In this document: in pieces, positions 61,971 through 64,000 of the stretch
How positions within the stretch are numbered: the stretch's first letter is position 1
How the letters are laid out: the number at the start of each line of letters is the position of its first letter
Source: Dorea sp. D27
Lineage (GTDB): Bacteria > Bacillota > Clostridia > Lachnospirales > Lachnospiraceae
Reading direction: 5' to 3'
DNA: 64,000 nt
Assembly: GCF_001185345.1 (NCBI RefSeq)
Contig: NZ_KQ236743.1
Span: forward strand, 560,857-624,856
Notes under the pieces: generated by a model
What the model was told of the DNA's origin: nothing
Seen by the model: only the letters and a program-made list of their open reading frames with translations
Database searches by the model: none
Translations under genes and position numbers: made by a program

Positions 61971-63000
61971 GCTGCCGCAGATGGCTTTGTTTCTGACCGG
62001 CATTGTACTTCTCGTTCTATCCGCCATACAGTATGCTTATGTGGCGGGGACAGACCATGTCGTACGTGCCAGATTTGAAGGGGGTACCGTGCTTGCGGCC
62101 CAGTTGGATGATTACTATGAACAGCGCAGCAAGGCAGACCGGAGCGGCAAAAAGCAAAACGGAGCTATTCCGTACGTGACACTGTGGAACATGAAAGAAG
62201 GGATAGAGGTTGCTGCGGAAGAATATACCGCTGAAGAACGCTTTTCCTTAATAGAAGGATATGGAAATCTGGAGCAGATATTGCCGGGGCAGAAGCTGGA
62301 GGGCATGTATCCTCCAAAAAGCGATACCGAAGGCTGTGCGGTCAGTGACGCGGGCGCCAGAGCGCTGTTCGGCAGCAGCCGCGTGTTGGGGAAAGTGCTG
62401 CATGTGGACGGCAGGGAATATATCATCAGAGGAATTATAAAAGACGTCAGAAATATGCTCTGGATACAGAACAAGGCGGCCGAGGGGTTCCCTTATATGG
62501 AAATGGAATACCCAGACAAAACGTCTGCCTCTGAGGCAATGGAATGGCTGGAGCAGCAAGGATTCGGCGTCCCGGCTGTCATATTGCCGGGATGCGATTA
62601 TTCGGCTTTTAACTTCTTATTTCTGACGCTGCCGCTCTGGCTTGTCGTTCTCTGGCTCTATGCTGCGGTAAGAAGGCGTATCAATGTGGCAGAGCAGAAG
62701 TATGTAAGGGCGGTGCTTTCGGCGGCGTGGGGCATCGGTCTCGCTGTTCTCATCTTTGCCGGCATCGGATACAGCTTCCGCTTTGGACTGGATTATATCC
62801 CGCCGAAATGGTCTGACTTCAGCTTCTACGGCAAGAAGGCTTCGGCGCTGGCAGACATGCACACGAAGCTGGCACAGATGAAGCCGCTGCCGGGCGATGC
62901 GCAGCTACTGAATCACAGCCGGCATTGTGCGTATCTCGCCTGGGGAAGCCTCTTTTTTACGGCGTGGGCAATCGTAAGTGTAAGACGGAACCGCTGCTGA
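61933..63000 (+). CDS. FtsX/MacB-like membrane protein with extracytoplasmic domain
   Basis: A 355-residue protein: one helix near residue 17-36, a long outer domain (about 40-220) with the EGYGNLEQILPGQKLEG and SDAGARALFG segments of MacB-type periplasmic domains, then two or three helices (about 226-345). It lacks an ATPase. Such proteins pair with adaptors in MacA-MacB exporters; this one would be the transmembrane partner of the preceding adaptor. It overlaps that gene by 38 bases. A TTG seven codons later is an alternative start. Confidence 0.75.
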   Translation: MKETDFKLRKKIRLPQMALFLTGIVLLVLSAIQYAYVAGTDHVVRARFEGGTVLAAQLDDYYEQRSKADRSGKKQNGAIPYVTLWNMKEGIEVAAEEYTAEERFSLIEGYGNLEQILPGQKLEGMYPPKSDTEGCAVSDAGARALFGSSRVLGKVLHVDGREYIIRGIIKDVRNMLWIQNKAAEGFPYMEMEYPDKTSASEAMEWLEQQGFGVPAVILPGCDYSAFNFLFLTLPLWLVVLWLYAAVRRRINVAEQKYVRAVLSAAWGIGLAVLIFAGIGYSFRFGLDYIPPKWSDFSFYGKKASALADMHTKLAQMKPLPGDAQLLNHSRHCAYLAWGSLFFTAWAIVSVRRNRC

Positions 63001-63083
63001 TCACTTATATTTTTAGATTCAGTATAGCATATAAATGCTGTGCTGAATTTTTGCGTTTCTATCTAAAAAAAGTATAAACAGTG

Positions 63084-63112
63084 TTGACAAATAAAATCTA
63101 TAGTGATACATT
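63084..63112 (+). promoter_or_regulatory. promoter of hrcA
   Basis: TTGACA (63084-63089), 17 bases, TACATT (63107-63112), with TG two bases before the -10 box. It is close upstream of the CIRCE operator. Confidence 0.7.
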
Positions 63113-63126
63113 TATAAACGAAGATA

Positions 63127-63153
63127 TTAGCACTCGGTTTAAAAGAGTGCTAA
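63127..63153. promoter_or_regulatory. CIRCE heat-shock operator
   Basis: TTAGCACTC-N9-GAGTGCTAA, an exact match to the CIRCE consensus. HrcA binds it; the hrcA gene follows, so the repressor controls itself. Confidence 0.98.
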
Positions 63154-63185
63154 CAGGCTGGAAATCCGGTAAAGGAGGCGAATAG

Positions 63186-64000
63186 ATGGTATCAGAACAC
63201 GGGCTGGATGAACGTAAGATGAAGATACTCCACGCGATTATCCAGAACTATCTGGAGACCGGAGAACCGGTAGGTTCCAGAACCATTTCCAAGTATACCG
63301 ACCTGAATCTCAGTTCTGCCACGATCAGGAATGAGATGTCTGATCTGGAAGAGATGGGATACATCTTGCAGCCCCATACATCGGCAGGGCGGATTCCTTC
63401 AGACCGGGGATACAGGCTATATGTAGATATGCTGATGGAGGAAAAGGAACAGGAACTGAATGAGATGCAGGAACAGATGCTAGACAAGGCAGACAAGATG
63501 GATCTGCTCCTGAAGCAGGCGGCAAAAGTGCTGGCGAACAGTACGAATTATGCGACCATGGTATCCACACCGCTCAACAGCGGCAACAAAATCAAGTTCC
63601 TTCAGCTCTCGCAGGTTGATGAGGAGCAGATAATCGCAGTCATCGTTCTCGGAGGAAATGTCATCAAGAACAAGATCATCGACATGGAGGAGCCCGTCAG
63701 CAATGAAAATCTGCTGAAGCTGAACATGCTGCTGAACACGACGCTGAACGGCATGTCCATAGAAGATATCAATCTCGGCCTGATAGCAAGGCTGAAAGAG
63801 CAGGCCGGCATACACAGCGAGGTCATCGCCCATGTGCTGGACGCGGTAGCTGATGTGATACAGGTTGATGATGAGATGCAGATATATACAAGCGGTGCCA
63901 CGAATATTTTCAAGTATCCGGAGCTCAGCGACAAGCAGAGCGCGCAGGAAATTATCAGTGCTTTTGAAGAAAAGCAGCAGCTGACAGAACTGGTAACCCA
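63186..64000 (+). CDS. hrcA: heat-inducible repressor HrcA, 3' end cut by window
   Basis: The first 271 residues of HrcA, repressor of groE and dnaK operons. The N-terminal winged helix (KMKILHAIIQNYLETGEPVG, SSATIRNEMSDLEEMGYILQPHTSAGRIPSDRGYR) and the start of the GAF-like dimer domain are present. About 75 residues are missing beyond the window edge. AAAGGAGG precedes the ATG. The usual downstream partners grpE and dnaK would lie past the end. Confidence 0.97.
   Translation, partial: MVSEHGLDERKMKILHAIIQNYLETGEPVGSRTISKYTDLNLSSATIRNEMSDLEEMGYILQPHTSAGRIPSDRGYRLYVDMLMEEKEQELNEMQEQMLDKADKMDLLLKQAAKVLANSTNYATMVSTPLNSGNKIKFLQLSQVDEEQIIAVIVLGGNVIKNKIIDMEEPVSNENLLKLNMLLNTTLNGMSIEDINLGLIARLKEQAGIHSEVIAHVLDAVADVIQVDDEMQIYTSGATNIFKYPELSDKQSAQEIISAFEEKQQLTELVT

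Overview
The window reads as chromosomal DNA of a spore-forming, anaerobic Clostridia, most likely Lachnospiraceae (the [Clostridium] scindens/hylemonae/Dorea neighbourhood). The evidence is a SpoVT regulator, the SCIFF peptide with its radical-SAM maturase, a fused SecDF, HemZ, a T-box-controlled ilvBN pair, a tetrahydrofolate riboswitch on folT, DUF3793/DUF2325 genes and a CIRCE-hrcA unit. This placement is inference from gene content; no marker rRNA is present. I see no insertion sequence, integrase, prophage or CRISPR array.

Layout. 1-413: structured, gene-free DNA. 414-2023: yqeY (minus), spoVT and a small membrane protein. 2107-3737: scfA/scfB ribosomal-peptide pair. 3755-16023: a long co-directional housekeeping block (secDF, recJ, apt, rel, a metallo-hydrolase, hemZ, hisS, aspS), then a LysR regulator. 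17082-18904: a TasA-like exported protein with its SipW signal peptidase, whose 3' end looks frameshifted. 19053-19125: tRNA-Gly(GCC). 20004-24876: hom, a MATE pump, riboswitch-folT, DUF554, marR. 25053-26038: Fur-box DUF3793-DUF2325. 26219-28759: thyA-folA-glycosyltransferase. 28756-32513: T-box, ilvB, ilvN, ilvE. 32565-37412: a TetR regulator divergent from an MMPL transporter and a heptad-repeat exported protein, with three identical-pattern operators. 37415-40301: a gene joining an AraC-type HTH, a GNAT acetyltransferase and a HelD-type helicase, broken by one base in a poly-A tract. 40492-52165: methyltransferase, hslO, nadE, a Cys-motif protein, an S1 protein, a CBS-pyrophosphatase, a flavin reductase, a second MATE, a deacetylase, tcdA and rarA. 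52218-53793: ABC-2 exporter behind a YtrA-type operator. 54323-63000: a two-component system divergent from an unusual five-gene transport operon (solute-binding lipoprotein, two sugar-type permeases, an HlyD-like adaptor, an FtsX/MacB-like membrane protein, no ATPase). 63127-end: CIRCE and the start of hrcA.

Most interesting for follow-up: the five-gene transport/adaptor operon with its two-component system, the AraC-GNAT-HelD fusion, the SipW C-terminal extension across a poly-A tract, and a set of very long, near-perfect intergenic palindromes (up to 41 bp per arm), one of which carries the stop codons of two convergent genes.
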